From an uncultured Bacteroides sp. (GTDB lineage: Bacteria > Bacteroidota > Bacteroidia > Bacteroidales > Bacteroidaceae): DNA of 64,000 bases. The notes below the pieces were generated by a model that saw nothing but the letters and a program-made list of their open reading frames with translations, made no database searches and was not told the DNA's origin. A program made the translations under genes and the position numbers. The first letter of the stretch is position 1. Each line of letters begins with the position of its first letter. Location: assembly GCA_900542985.1 (NCBI GenBank), contig UQPQ01000009.1, forward strand, positions 1-64,000, written 5' to 3'. Of the stretch, positions 8,705 to 17,633 are shown piece after piece.

Positions 8705-9208
8705 ATGGATTTTCTCGATTTAGTAAAAACACGCTATTCTGTTCGCAGCTACGAGCAAAAGGAAATTGAATCTTCCAAGTTGGATTACATCATGGAATGT
8801 GTACGTCTGGCTCCTTCTGCTGTCAATTATCAGCCCTGGAAGTTTGCGATAATTACCGAACCGGAACGTCTGGCTGCTCTGAAAACAGCTTATTCCCGCG
8901 AATGGATACAGACTGCTCCCTGCATTATTGTAGCATGTGCAGACCATACACAGTCGTGGCATCGTAAAGTAGATAATAAAGACCATGCTGATGTTGACTT
9001 GTCTATAGCTATAGAGCATTTGTGTCTGGCTGCCGCAGAACAGGGATTAGGAACTTGCTGGGTGTGCAACTTCGATGTAGATACCTGTAGAAAGGTCATG
9101 CAGTTACCATCCCATATCGAGCCGATAGCACTGATTCCAATCGGTTATCCTTCGGAACAGGCCATACCGGAAAAGAAACGTAAAACCTTGGAAGAGATTA
9201 TGCTATAA
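8705..9208 (+). CDS. nitroreductase family protein
   Basis: A compact 167-residue FMN-dependent oxidoreductase of the nitroreductase fold. The amino end (LVKTRYSVRSYEQKEI) carries the R-x-S-x-R segment that binds FMN phosphate. LAPSAVNYQPWKF is the usual second flavin-binding stretch, and the end (ALIPIGYPSEQ) is the third. The physiological substrate is unknown. Divergent from gph; the two share a 66-base promoter region. Confidence 0.85.
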   Translation: MDFLDLVKTRYSVRSYEQKEIESSKLDYIMECVRLAPSAVNYQPWKFAIITEPERLAALKTAYSREWIQTAPCIIVACADHTQSWHRKVDNKDHADVDLSIAIEHLCLAAAEQGLGTCWVCNFDVDTCRKVMQLPSHIEPIALIPIGYPSEQAIPEKKRKTLEEIML

Positions 9209-9261
9209 TATTCTGTTATATTTTTAACGAGATTTAGTTATAGATTATAATTAAAATTCCG

Positions 9262-9269
9262 TACTTTTG
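9262..9269 (+). promoter_or_regulatory. -7 box (TACTTTTG) of the decarboxylase operon
   Basis: Matches TAnnTTTG. The predicted start of transcription near 9276 lies inside a downstream hairpin, leaving a leader of about 55 bases before the gamma-subunit ATG at 9332. Confidence 0.5.
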
Positions 9270-9270
9270 G

Positions 9271-9306
9271 CGCGTCCTTCAGTTTGCTGTGAAACAGAAG
9301 GGCGCG
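9271..9306 (+). promoter_or_regulatory. GC-rich leader hairpin ahead of the decarboxylase operon
   Basis: CGCGTCCTTC (9271-9280) pairs with GAAGGGCGCG (9297-9306), ten pairs including one T-G, and GTTT/AAAC can extend the stem inside the loop. No T-run follows, so it is not a plain terminator. A mRNA-stabilising or regulatory leader structure, or an operator, is possible. Confidence 0.4.
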
Positions 9307-9331
9307 TTGTTATATATTAATTAATACAAAC

Positions 9332-9589
9332 ATGGAAAACATTGGAACAGGATTAATGCTGATGGTAGTTGGTATGGCTACAGTCTTTTTAATTCTTCTT
9401 ATTGTGATCTGGATCAGTCAGTTCTTGATTACGGTAGTCAACAAAGTGGCTCCCGAAGAAGAACCCAAGAAGAAACCTGCTACATCAGGAGCCTCTTCGG
9501 ATGCAGGTACTATGGATGCCATTAAGGCTGCTGTAGATATTCTGACTGCCGGAAAAGGTCAGGTCATCAAAATTGAAAAATTGCATTAA
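9332..9589 (+). CDS. sodium-pump decarboxylase gamma subunit (OadG/MmdD type)
   Basis: An 85-residue membrane protein: one N-terminal transmembrane helix (about residues 7-31, MLMVVGMATVFLILLIVIW), then an acidic-basic linker (APEEEPKKKPA) and a C-terminal helix IKAAVDILTAGKGQVIKIEKL. The GxxMVVGMxTVFxFL pattern is the signature of this subunit, which anchors the alpha subunit to the membrane pump. First of three tightly spaced genes (29 bases to alpha). Paralogous decarboxylases (oxaloacetate, methylmalonyl-CoA) share it, so substrate is not settled here. Confidence 0.85.
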   Translation: MENIGTGLMLMVVGMATVFLILLIVIWISQFLITVVNKVAPEEEPKKKPATSGASSDAGTMDAIKAAVDILTAGKGQVIKIEKLH

Positions 9590-9618
9590 TCAGGAAAAGA
9601 AAAACACATGTATCTATC

Positions 9619-11475
9619 ATGGAAAGAGAAGTAAAATTTAGTTTGGTCTTTCGCGATATGTGGCAGAGTGCCGGAAAATATGTACCGCGTGTAGACCAGT
9701 TGACAAAGGTGGCCCCAGCCATTATTGAAATGGGGTGTTTTGCCCGTGTAGAAACAAACGGGGGTGGTTTTGAACAAGTTAATTTGCTGTTTGGTGAAAA
9801 TCCGAATAAAGCTGTCCGGGAGTGGACAAAACCTTTTCACGAAGCCGGTATTCAGACACACATGCTCGACCGTGCACTAAACGGATTACGTATGAGTCCG
9901 GTTCCAGCCGATGTCCGCAAATTGTTCTATAAAGTCAAAAAAGCACAGGGTACCGATATTACCCGTACTTTCTGCGGATTGAACGATGTCCGCAACATTA
10001 TCCCTTCTATCGGCTATGCTCACGATGCCGGAATGATTTCACAATGCTGTCTTTGTATCACTTATTCTCCTGTACATACCGTAGAATATTACCTCGATAT
10101 GGCCAAGAAGCTGATTGAGGCTGGTTGCGATGAAATCTGTATCAAGGATATGGCCGGAATCGGTCGTCCGGTGTTCCTGGGAAAAGTAGTAGCCGGTATC
10201 AAGCAGATTAAAAAGGATATCGTGATTCAGTATCACTCTCATGCAGGTCCGGGCTTTAATATGGCTTCTATTCTTGAGGTATGTAAGGCCGGTTGCGATT
10301 ATGTAGATGTAGGTATGGAACCACTGTCCTGGGGTACAGGACATGCCGATGTCATCAGTGTGCAGGCTATGCTGAAAGATGCCGGTTTCAAGGTTCCGGA
10401 AATCAATATGCAGGCTTACATGAAAGTCCGTTCCATGATTCAGGAATTTATGGACGACTTCCTGGGACTTTACATCAGTCCGAAGAACCGTTTGATGAAC
10501 TCGTTGCTTATTGCTCCCGGATTGCCCGGTGGTATGATGGGAAGTTTGATGGCCGACCTGGAAACCAATCTTGAATCTATCAACAAATATAAGGCAAAAC
10601 GCAATCTGCCGTTCATGACACAAGACGAGTTGCTCATCAAGCTGTTCGATGAAGTAGCTTATGTATGGCCTCGTGTAGGTTATCCGTGTCTGGTAACTCC
10701 TTTCAGTCAGTATGTCAAGAACCTGGCTATGATGAATGTCATTCAGATGGAAAAAGGCAAGGAACGCTGGGGTATGATAGCCGACGATATCTGGGATATG
10801 ATTCTGGGTAAGGCAGGACAATTGCCCGGCAAACTTGCTCCCGAAATTGTGGAGAAGGCAGAACGCGAAGGACGTAAGTTCTTTACCGGAAATCCGCAGG
10901 ATAATTACCCGGACCAGCTGGAGAAATATCGCCAGATGATGTGGGAAAAGAAATGGGAAACAGGAGAGGACGACGAAGAACTCTTCGAATATGCCATGCA
11001 TCCGGCACAGTACGAAGCCTATAAGAGCGGAAAGGCTAAGGCCGACTTCCTGGAAGATGTAAAGAAACGCCGTGCCGAAAAAGAAGAAGTACATATGGCA
11101 AACGAACCGACCAAGGTACTGACTGTCGATGTCAACGGACAGGCTTATCGTGTGACAGTAGCCTTCGGTGATGTAAATCCGGCTACATTGGCTGCAGCAC
11201 AGCCGGCAGCAGGCGATACTTCGGCTGCCGTTCATGCCGGTGAAGGCAAAGAAATCACTTCTCCTCTGGAAGGTAAGTTCTTCCTGACCAAGAGTGCTCA
11301 GGAAACTCCTTTGAAAGTAGGCGATAAGGTAGAGAAGGGAGATGTAGTTTGTTATGTAGAAGCAATGAAAACTTATAATGCCATTCGTGCAGAGTTCAGC
11401 GGAACGGTGACAGCTATTTGTGTCAACTCCGGTGATGCGGTCTCTGAAGACGATGTTTTAATGAAGATTCTGTAA
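9619..11475 (+). CDS. divergent carboxyltransferase/biotin-carrier alpha subunit (OadA type)
   Basis: A 618-residue protein: carboxyltransferase TIM barrel (about 5-270), conserved PYC/OADA domain (to ~470), linker, and biotinyl domain at the end with K584 in EAMKT. The metal site of the family is present: D13 in FRDMWQS, K176 in CIKDMAG (the lysine usually carbamylated) and H206/H208 in HSHAG. The surrounding motifs differ from classic OadA: LRDAHQS became VFRDMWQS, ESWGGATFD became ETNGGGFEQ, and HTHDTSG became HSHAGPG. It transfers a carboxyl group from an oxoacid to biotin for the beta subunit. Annotation as oxaloacetate decarboxylase is common, but the altered pocket leaves the substrate open. 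Confidence 0.8.
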   Translation: MEREVKFSLVFRDMWQSAGKYVPRVDQLTKVAPAIIEMGCFARVETNGGGFEQVNLLFGENPNKAVREWTKPFHEAGIQTHMLDRALNGLRMSPVPADVRKLFYKVKKAQGTDITRTFCGLNDVRNIIPSIGYAHDAGMISQCCLCITYSPVHTVEYYLDMAKKLIEAGCDEICIKDMAGIGRPVFLGKVVAGIKQIKKDIVIQYHSHAGPGFNMASILEVCKAGCDYVDVGMEPLSWGTGHADVISVQAMLKDAGFKVPEINMQAYMKVRSMIQEFMDDFLGLYISPKNRLMNSLLIAPGLPGGMMGSLMADLETNLESINKYKAKRNLPFMTQDELLIKLFDEVAYVWPRVGYPCLVTPFSQYVKNLAMMNVIQMEKGKERWGMIADDIWDMILGKAGQLPGKLAPEIVEKAEREGRKFFTGNPQDNYPDQLEKYRQMMWEKKWETGEDDEELFEYAMHPAQYEAYKSGKAKADFLEDVKKRRAEKEEVHMANEPTKVLTVDVNGQAYRVTVAFGDVNPATLAAAQPAAGDTSAAVHAGEGKEITSPLEGKFFLTKSAQETPLKVGDKVEKGDVVCYVEAMKTYNAIRAEFSGTVTAICVNSGDAVSEDDVLMKIL

Positions 11476-11476
11476 T

Positions 11477-12712
11477 ATGGAAGAGATATTTGCAAAATTG
11501 TATGATATGACTGCGTTCAGCAACATTGTGGCTGATCCGCGTTTCCTCATCATGTATGCCATTGCTTTCATATTGCTCTATCTGGGAATTAAAAAACAAT
11601 ATGAACCGTTGCTGCTTGTACCGATTGCTTTCGGGGTATTGCTGGCCAATTTCCCCGGAGGAGATATGGGCGTGATACAGGCCGACGAGAACGGTATGGT
11701 CATGGTGAATGGAGTAATGAAGAACATTTGGGAAATGCCTTTGCATGAAATTGCACACGAGCTGGGACTGATGAACTTCATTTATTATATGTTGATTAAA
11801 ACCGGCTTCCTGCCGCCGATTATTTTTATGGGTGTAGGTGCGCTGACCGACTTTGGTCCGATGTTGCGTAACCTTCGCTTGTCTATCTTTGGAGCTGCTG
11901 CTCAGTTGGGTATTTTTGCCGTATTGCTGGTAGCAATTCTGATGGGATTCACTCCGAAAGAAGCTGCTTCATTGGGTATCATCGGAGGTGCCGATGGTCC
12001 GACAGCTATCTTTACTACTATTAAGCTGGCTCCTCATTTGTTGGGTCCTATCGCTATTGCGGCTTATTCGTACATGGCGCTGGTACCGGTTATTGTACCT
12101 TTGGTAGTACGTATCTGGTGTACGAAGAAGGAACTTTCCATTAATATGAAGGAGCAGGAAAAGAAATATCCGTCGTCTACCGAAATCAAGAACTTGCGTG
12201 TACTGAAGATTTTGTTCCCTATTGTGGTTACTACTATCGTGGCACTCTTTGTGCCGAGTGCAGTGCCTTTGATTGGTATGCTGATGTTCGGTAACTTGGT
12301 CAAAGAAATCGGAAGCAATACTTCCCGTTTGTTTGATGCGGCTTCAAACAGCATCATGAATGCGGCAACTATCTTCCTGGGTATTTCGGTTGGAGCTACC
12401 ATGACGACAGATGCTTTCCTTAACTGGACCACCATCGGTATTGTAATAGGTGGTTTCCTTGCATTTGCACTGTCCATTTCCGGAGGTATTCTGTTTGTAA
12501 AGGTATTCAATCTGTTTACCAAGAAGAAGATCAATCCGCTGATTGGAGCTACCGGATTGAGTGCCGTGCCGATGGCAAGCCGTGTGGCAAATGAGATAGC
12601 CTTGAAGTACGACCCGAAGAATCATGTCTTGCAGTATTGTATGGCAAGTAATATTTCGGGTGTAATCGGTTCGGCTGTAGCTGCCGGTGTGCTGATTTCA
12701 TTTCTGGGATAA
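11477..12712 (+). CDS. sodium-translocating decarboxylase beta subunit (OadB/MmdB type)
   Basis: A 411-residue integral membrane protein with 9-11 hydrophobic segments. It decarboxylates carboxybiotin and expels sodium. The characteristic GVGALTDFGPML and IIGGADGPTAIF segments are present near residues 120 and 173; the Asp residues in both are known to be essential in the Klebsiella enzyme. A later GATGLSAVPMASRVAN segment is also conserved. The gene begins one base after the alpha stop, confirming a single operon. A terminator follows at 12733. Confidence 0.92.
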   Translation: MEEIFAKLYDMTAFSNIVADPRFLIMYAIAFILLYLGIKKQYEPLLLVPIAFGVLLANFPGGDMGVIQADENGMVMVNGVMKNIWEMPLHEIAHELGLMNFIYYMLIKTGFLPPIIFMGVGALTDFGPMLRNLRLSIFGAAAQLGIFAVLLVAILMGFTPKEAASLGIIGGADGPTAIFTTIKLAPHLLGPIAIAAYSYMALVPVIVPLVVRIWCTKKELSINMKEQEKKYPSSTEIKNLRVLKILFPIVVTTIVALFVPSAVPLIGMLMFGNLVKEIGSNTSRLFDAASNSIMNAATIFLGISVGATMTTDAFLNWTTIGIVIGGFLAFALSISGGILFVKVFNLFTKKKINPLIGATGLSAVPMASRVANEIALKYDPKNHVLQYCMASNISGVIGSAVAAGVLISFLG

Positions 12713-12732
12713 TCAATATCCGTAATATAACT

Positions 12733-12775
12733 AAAGGCGTAGGTCCATGAAAGTGGGTTTACGCCTTTTCCTTTT
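12733..12775 (+). terminator. terminator of the decarboxylase operon
   Basis: AAAGGCGTA (12733-12741) pairs with TACGCCTTT (12760-12768), followed by a T-rich tail. Confidence 0.75.
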
Positions 12776-12819
12776 TCTTGTAAGGAATAATGCTGTGGCT
12801 GGTATCGGGTTTCATTCGG

Positions 12820-12900
12820 CGGCACTGTCCGTATAGTTGACGACGGAGGCTATAAAAACGACGTCGCCGACTGTGCAGCCGACGACGTCGTGTATAATAC
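12820..12900. repeat. 21-bp GC-rich tandem array A (convergent junction)
   Basis: Units begin at 12820, 12841, 12862 and 12883 (last partial). The best unit is at 12862: CGTCGCCGACTGTGCAGCCG. Two copies of the palindrome CGACGTCG frame that unit and can pair. The array sits between the convergent ends of the decarboxylase operon and rfbB. It is one of four related arrays in this window. Confidence 0.75.
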
Positions 12901-12996
12901 TCTTTCAGAAATGTAAATGTATATTGTTTGTATAGAAAAGAATTTCATCTCTTATCATAAAGATGAGAAAAATGAATATTTCTTTTGAAGATTGTC

Positions 12997-14136
12997 TTAT
13001 CTGTTTTTGTACATGTTTTCGTAATAGTTCTGATAATCGCCACTGGTTACAAGTTTTACCCATTCCTGATTGTTCAGATACCATTCGATGGTTTTTACAA
13101 TGCCTTCTTCAAAGCTGGTCTCCGGCTCCCATCCCAGTTCGCGGGTAATTTTACTTGGGTCGATGGCATATCGCTGGTCGTGTCCCAAACGGTCTTTTAC
13201 GAAAGTAATCAAAGAATCGTTTATCCAGTCGATAGAGATTTCTCCCTGTTCGTTGAGTTCTTTTTTCTTCAGCACCTTGCGGTATTCAGGGTACTCTGTC
13301 ATCAGACGATGAATCGTAGCGATGGTCAGTTTTACGATATCAATGTTTTGCTTCTCGTTGTGTCCGCCTACATTGTATATTTCACCGTTTCTTCCTTTGC
13401 AAACCACCAGGTCTATTGCTTTACAGTGATCTTCCACATACAGCCAGTCGCGTACGTTCGAACCGTTTCCGTAGACCGGCAACCGTTTTCCCTCAAGAAT
13501 GTTCTTGATGACCAAAGGAATCAGTTTTTCCGGGAAATGATACGGTCCGTAGTTGTTGGAACAGCGTGTAATGGTAACCGGCATTTTATAAGTATCGTGG
13601 TAAGCCATTATAATAAGGTCTGCACTGGTCTTTGAGGCACTGTACGGACTATGAGGACAAAGCGGTGTCTCCTCGGTGAAGTATCCCTCTGCACCCAGTG
13701 AGCCATATACCTCGTCTGTAGAAACCTGATGGAAACGTACGTCCTTTCTCCATGTAGGGTATCCGTTTTCGTCTTTTCCGGTAACCCATGCACGGCGTGC
13801 TGCATCGAGCAGGTTTTGTGTACCCAAGATATTGGTCTGCAAGAATAATTGTGGATTGTCGATGCTTCGGTCTACATGGCTTTCTGCTGCAAAATTAACG
13901 ATATAGTCGAATTTGTGGTCTATAAACAACTGGTCTACCAATCCTCTGTCGCATATATTCCCCTTTACAAAAAAACAGCGTTCATTGTCTATATCTTTTA
14001 CGATAGTAGCCAGATTACCAGCATAAGTCAGTGCATCCAGAACTACTACTTTGATATCGTTATGTTTTGCTAAGATATATTTTAAATAATTCGCGCCGAT
14101 GAATCCGGCCGCTCCTGTAACTAAATAAGTTTTCAT
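12997..14136 (-). CDS. rfbB: dTDP-glucose 4,6-dehydratase
   Basis: A 379-residue extended short-chain dehydrogenase that converts dTDP-glucose to dTDP-4-keto-6-deoxyglucose, for deoxysugars of surface polysaccharides. The NAD loop is G8-A-A-G-F-I-G14; the acid pair D141-E142 (STDEVYG) and Y165xxxK169 (YSASK) are the known catalytic residues; NNYGPYHFPEKLIP and RDWLYVEDH are the substrate-binding stretches. Length slightly exceeds the usual ~350 because of an insert near residues 115-130 and 285-320. The rest of the rhamnose pathway is not nearby. Confidence 0.95.
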   Translation of the reverse strand: MKTYLVTGAAGFIGANYLKYILAKHNDIKVVVLDALTYAGNLATIVKDIDNERCFFVKGNICDRGLVDQLFIDHKFDYIVNFAAESHVDRSIDNPQLFLQTNILGTQNLLDAARRAWVTGKDENGYPTWRKDVRFHQVSTDEVYGSLGAEGYFTEETPLCPHSPYSASKTSADLIIMAYHDTYKMPVTITRCSNNYGPYHFPEKLIPLVIKNILEGKRLPVYGNGSNVRDWLYVEDHCKAIDLVVCKGRNGEIYNVGGHNEKQNIDIVKLTIATIHRLMTEYPEYRKVLKKKELNEQGEISIDWINDSLITFVKDRLGHDQRYAIDPSKITRELGWEPETSFEEGIVKTIEWYLNNQEWVKLVTSGDYQNYYENMYKNR

Positions 14137-14198
14137 ATTCAGTTTGTTGTATATTTTCAGGCTGCAAAGTACGGAAAGATTTTTCTAAGAAACAAGTA

Positions 14199-14690
14199 TT
14201 ATTCGCTTAATTCTATGACCTCAAGGTCCGAAAAACTTCCATTATCTATACAGAAACGTACCAGTGTACGTACTTTGTGAAAGCCGTATTTTCCTGCTGC
14301 TCCCGGGTTTATGTGCAACATACCCAAAGTCTTATCGTATTTTACCTTTAATATGTGAGAGTGTCCGCTGATGAAAAGTTTGGGAGGACGGACAAGAAGA
14401 GTGCCTTGTATGGACGGATCGTATTTTCCGGGATAACCGCCAATATGTTTCATCAGTACATCGGCTCCGTCTATCTGGAAGCGGTTGATACAGGGAAAGG
14501 CTTTCCGTATGTCCTGCCCGTCGATGTTTCCATATACGGCCCGCACGGGGCGGAAACTTTGTAATCGTTCAATCAGCTCTATAGAGCCGATATCGCCGGC
14601 ATGCCATATTTCGTCGCAAGGTTCAAAGTATTTCAGATACCGGTCGTCCCAGTAGCCGTGTGTGTCAGATAATAGTCCGATTCTTGTCAT
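14199..14690 (-). CDS. YfcE/MJ0936-type metallophosphoesterase
   Basis: A 163-residue calcineurin-like phosphodiesterase. Metal ligands appear in order: SDTHG (D9, H11), HAGDIGS, YGNIDGQ (the N of GNxD), KHIGGYPG and SGHSH, with a NPGAAG end. This is the complete motif set of the small YfcE family. The natural substrate in bacteria is uncertain. Its promoter appears to be the TACCTTTG box at 14711-14718, back to back with that of ppk1. Confidence 0.88.
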   Translation of the reverse strand: MTRIGLLSDTHGYWDDRYLKYFEPCDEIWHAGDIGSIELIERLQSFRPVRAVYGNIDGQDIRKAFPCINRFQIDGADVLMKHIGGYPGKYDPSIQGTLLVRPPKLFISGHSHILKVKYDKTLGMLHINPGAAGKYGFHKVRTLVRFCIDNGSFSDLEVIELSE

Positions 14691-14710
14691 TTTTTCTTTG
14701 TTTTGTCATA

Positions 14711-14727
14711 CAAAGGTACTATTTTTG
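14711..14727. promoter_or_regulatory. back-to-back -7 boxes for yfcE-like and ppk1 genes
   Basis: CAAAGGTA at 14711-14718 is TACCTTTG on the minus strand, and TATTTTTG lies at 14720-14727 on the plus strand, one base apart. RNA polymerase could occupy only one at a time, so the two divergent genes would compete. The plus-strand start near 14734 favours the ppk1 ATG at 14752. Confidence 0.5.
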
Positions 14728-14751
14728 AGAAAACCTTGAATGCTATACGTC

Positions 14752-16815
14752 ATGGAAAAGCAATATAAGTATTTTAACCGCGATATAAGTTGGCTGTCTT
14801 TCAATTTCCGCGTCTTGCTGGAGGCCGATGACGATGATCTTCCCCTGTATGAGCGTATCAACTTTATTTCTATCTATTCGTCGAATCTCGAAGAATTTTA
14901 TAAAGTACGTGTGGCAGAGCATCGGGCTGTGGCTTCGGGTGGAAAGAGCGAAGATATGACCGTAGACGAGGCACACACACTGATTCAGCAGATAGCCCGG
15001 ATTGTGAATGCACAACTTGAGGAGCGCGTACGTATCTACGAGCAGAAGATTCTTCCGGCTTTGCGCCGGAATCATATTGTCTTTTATCAGTCTCGGCAGG
15101 AGGTAGAACCTTTCCACAGAGAGTTTGTGCATCGTTTCTTTATGGAGGAAGTCTTTCCTTATCTGCAACCGGTAAAGGTAGAGAAGGACAAGGTACGTAT
15201 GTTTTTACGCGATAACCGTCAGTATCTGGCTGTGAGGGTGCATGAGCCCGGTAAAGAGAAAGCGGAGTATTTTATCGTAAAGATGCCTTACAGCAAGGTG
15301 CCGCGCTTTGTGGAACTTCCCAAGCAGGGGGATACGTACTATCTGATGTTTCTGGAAGATATTATCAAGGATAATCTGAAGGAAGTTTTTACCGGATATG
15401 AGGTGGATTGTAGTTTCTGCTGTAAGATTTCGCGCGATGCGGATGTGTTTGTAGACGATGTACCGCCTGAGAATATGGTGGAGAAATTGAAGGAGAAGGT
15501 AAAGAAACGCAAGATAGGGGCTGTAGCCCGCTTTGTGTACGACCGCAAGATGCCTGCCGACTTTTTGGGCTTTCTGATGGATGTCTTTTCTATTACGGAG
15601 GAAGAATTGGTGGAGGGGGACAAGCATCTGAATCTGGAGGATCTGGCTCAGCTTCCTAATCCGAATCCCGACTTGAAGCCGATGCAGAAGCCGGTACCCA
15701 TGCGTTTGCCGGGACTGGAAGAACCTCATTTCATGTACCGCAGGATTGCCCGTAAGGATTTGTTGCTGCATTATCCGTATCATAGTTTCGACCATTTTAT
15801 TCATTTTCTGTACGAGGCGGTACACGATCCCATGTGTCGTGAGATTATGATTACCCAGTATCGTGTAGCAGAGCATTCGGAGGTGATTAATGCACTGATT
15901 GCAGCAGCACAGAATGGAAAACGGGTGACGGTTTTCGTGGAGCTGAAAGCACGTTTTGACGAAGAAAACAATCTGGCTACAGCCGAACTGATGCGTAAGG
16001 CGGGTATTCATATCATTTTCAGTATTCCGGGCTTGAAGGTTCATGCCAAGGTAGCACTGGTTTTGAGGTATAACAAACAGGGAGAACAGATTCGGAGTTA
16101 TGCTTATGTGAGTACTGGTAATTTCAATGAGAAGACTGCCAAGATTTATTCGGATATTGCTCTGTATACTTGCAACAAGACGATTGTAGAAGATATGCAT
16201 CATCTGTTTCGGGTTTTGCAGAAGGAAGAAGAGGAACCTCAGTTTCATCGTTTGCTTATTGCCCGGTTCAACTTGTTGCCCGAACTGAAGAAGCGGATAC
16301 ATCGCGAAATTGCTTTGGCTAAAAAGGGAAAGAAAGGTCGCATTGTACTTAAGATGAATGCACTGCAGGATATAGCCATGATAGATGAGCTGTATCGGGC
16401 CAGTGAGGCAGGAGTTGAGATTGATTTGATAGTAAGGGGAATCTGTTGTCTGGTTCCGGGTGAGGAATTCAGCCGTAATATACGGATTACACGTATTGTA
16501 GACAGTTTTCTGGAGCATGCACGTGTATGGTATTTTGGCAATGATGGCAATCCGTTGGTTTATATGGGTTCACCAGACTGGATGCGGAGGAACTTGTACC
16601 GGCGTATTGAGGCGGTAACTCCCGTGCTGGATAAGGATTTGAAACAGGAACTGATTGATATGCTTCGGATTCAGTTGAATGCCAACTGGAAGGCTTGTTG
16701 GGTAGACAGTCAGCTGAATAACCGGTTTAAACGTAACCCTGATGAGCCTAAGCGGCGTGCGCAATATGATTTTTATCAGTATCTGAAAAATAAGTTGCCT
16801 AAACGTTCAAGATAA
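14752..16815 (+). CDS. ppk1: polyphosphate kinase 1, first paralogue
   Basis: Reversibly polymerises ATP gamma-phosphate into polyphosphate. The open frame begins at 14740; the ATG at 14752 gives 687 residues starting MEKQYKYFNRDISWLSFN, the usual Ppk1 opening, and leaves a normal leader. Counting from 14740, the two histidines known from the E. coli enzyme are H435 (GLKVHAK) and H593 (FLEHAR). GSPDWMRRNL near the end is the conserved phospholipase-D-like motif. All four domains (N, head, C1, C2) are present. A second Ppk1 lies at 19887. Confidence 0.95.
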   Translation: MEKQYKYFNRDISWLSFNFRVLLEADDDDLPLYERINFISIYSSNLEEFYKVRVAEHRAVASGGKSEDMTVDEAHTLIQQIARIVNAQLEERVRIYEQKILPALRRNHIVFYQSRQEVEPFHREFVHRFFMEEVFPYLQPVKVEKDKVRMFLRDNRQYLAVRVHEPGKEKAEYFIVKMPYSKVPRFVELPKQGDTYYLMFLEDIIKDNLKEVFTGYEVDCSFCCKISRDADVFVDDVPPENMVEKLKEKVKKRKIGAVARFVYDRKMPADFLGFLMDVFSITEEELVEGDKHLNLEDLAQLPNPNPDLKPMQKPVPMRLPGLEEPHFMYRRIARKDLLLHYPYHSFDHFIHFLYEAVHDPMCREIMITQYRVAEHSEVINALIAAAQNGKRVTVFVELKARFDEENNLATAELMRKAGIHIIFSIPGLKVHAKVALVLRYNKQGEQIRSYAYVSTGNFNEKTAKIYSDIALYTCNKTIVEDMHHLFRVLQKEEEEPQFHRLLIARFNLLPELKKRIHREIALAKKGKKGRIVLKMNALQDIAMIDELYRASEAGVEIDLIVRGICCLVPGEEFSRNIRITRIVDSFLEHARVWYFGNDGNPLVYMGSPDWMRRNLYRRIEAVTPVLDKDLKQELIDMLRIQLNANWKACWVDSQLNNRFKRNPDEPKRRAQYDFYQYLKNKLPKRSR

Positions 16816-16821
16816 AAAAAG

Positions 16822-16872
16822 CATCCTTTCTCTTTTCTGCATAGGATTATAGAAGAAAGAGAAAGGATGTTT
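16822..16872. terminator. bidirectional terminator between ppk1 and the kinase-like gene
   Basis: A 14-bp stem (16822-16835 with 16856-16869), A-run on the left and T-run on the right, placed between two convergent genes, so it can act on both strands. Confidence 0.8.
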
Positions 16873-16906
16873 TATCGTTTACATTACCAATGTATTCCAA
16901 TCAGGA

Positions 16907-17539
16907 TTAAGGCAATTGAAGTTTCTGTTTGACAAATTGTTTGATGAACTTCACTGTTTCGTCAATACCCAAAACAGAGGAGTCGATGCAAAGATGATAA
17001 GTGGCAGCTGCTCCCCAAGTCTTGTAACTGTAGTAGTTATAGTAAGAAGAACGCTTCTTGTCTGCTTTTTCCATTAATTCTTCTGCCTCTTCTTCACTGA
17101 TGTGATGAAGTTTGGTCAAACGTTCGATACGGGCTTCAGGCGAAGCGGAAACAAAAACATTGACACAACGCGGATGGTCGCGCAGAATATAGTCCGCACA
17201 GCGTCCTACAAAAAGGCAGGACTGCTTTTCAGCCAAATGACGGATGACATCACTTTGTATCTTAAACAAAGAATCGTTGCTCAGATAAGAATTATAAGGA
17301 TAAGCTCCTTCTGTTATAAAAGGAAAGCGTGTTCCAAACAGTCCTCCCAACAAGGTTTGTGAAGCTTTTTCATCGGCTTTTTCAAAGAACTCACGGCACA
17401 GACCACTTTCTTCGGAAGCGAGATTGATCAGTTCTTTGTCGTAAAAGGCAATACCCAAATCGTTTGCCAGTTTTTCTCCTATCTCTTTTCCGCCGCTACC
17501 CAACTGACGTCCAAGATTAATTACATAATGGTCATTCAT
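16907..17539 (-). CDS. cytidylate kinase-like family protein
   Basis: A 210-residue P-loop protein. The nucleotide loop GRQLGSGGKEIG (about residues 10-21) and the YDKELI and FVGRCADYIL segments match the AAK/Cytidylate_kin_2 family common in gut anaerobes. DKKRSSYYNYYSYKTWG resembles the lid and substrate region. The true phosphate acceptor of this family is unproven; the canonical cmk is a different protein. It stands alone, reading toward ppk1. Confidence 0.8.
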   Translation of the reverse strand: MNDHYVINLGRQLGSGGKEIGEKLANDLGIAFYDKELINLASEESGLCREFFEKADEKASQTLLGGLFGTRFPFITEGAYPYNSYLSNDSLFKIQSDVIRHLAEKQSCLFVGRCADYILRDHPRCVNVFVSASPEARIERLTKLHHISEEEAEELMEKADKKRSSYYNYYSYKTWGAAATYHLCIDSSVLGIDETVKFIKQFVKQKLQLP

Positions 17540-17633
17540 AGTGTATGAGGTTTAGTTGTTTGTAACAAATATAGCGATTTTTCTTTGTTTATCTCTTCTG
17601 AATGGTAATATTCTTTCCTTTTTGTCCGGATTT

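Noticed and set aside
15205..16518. 437-codon minus-strand frame inside the first ppk1
   Set aside because: Shadow of a real gene; the plus-strand protein has complete family motifs and the shadow has none. The same applies to 10039-11235 in the decarboxylase alpha gene and 55764-56915 in the second sulfatase.
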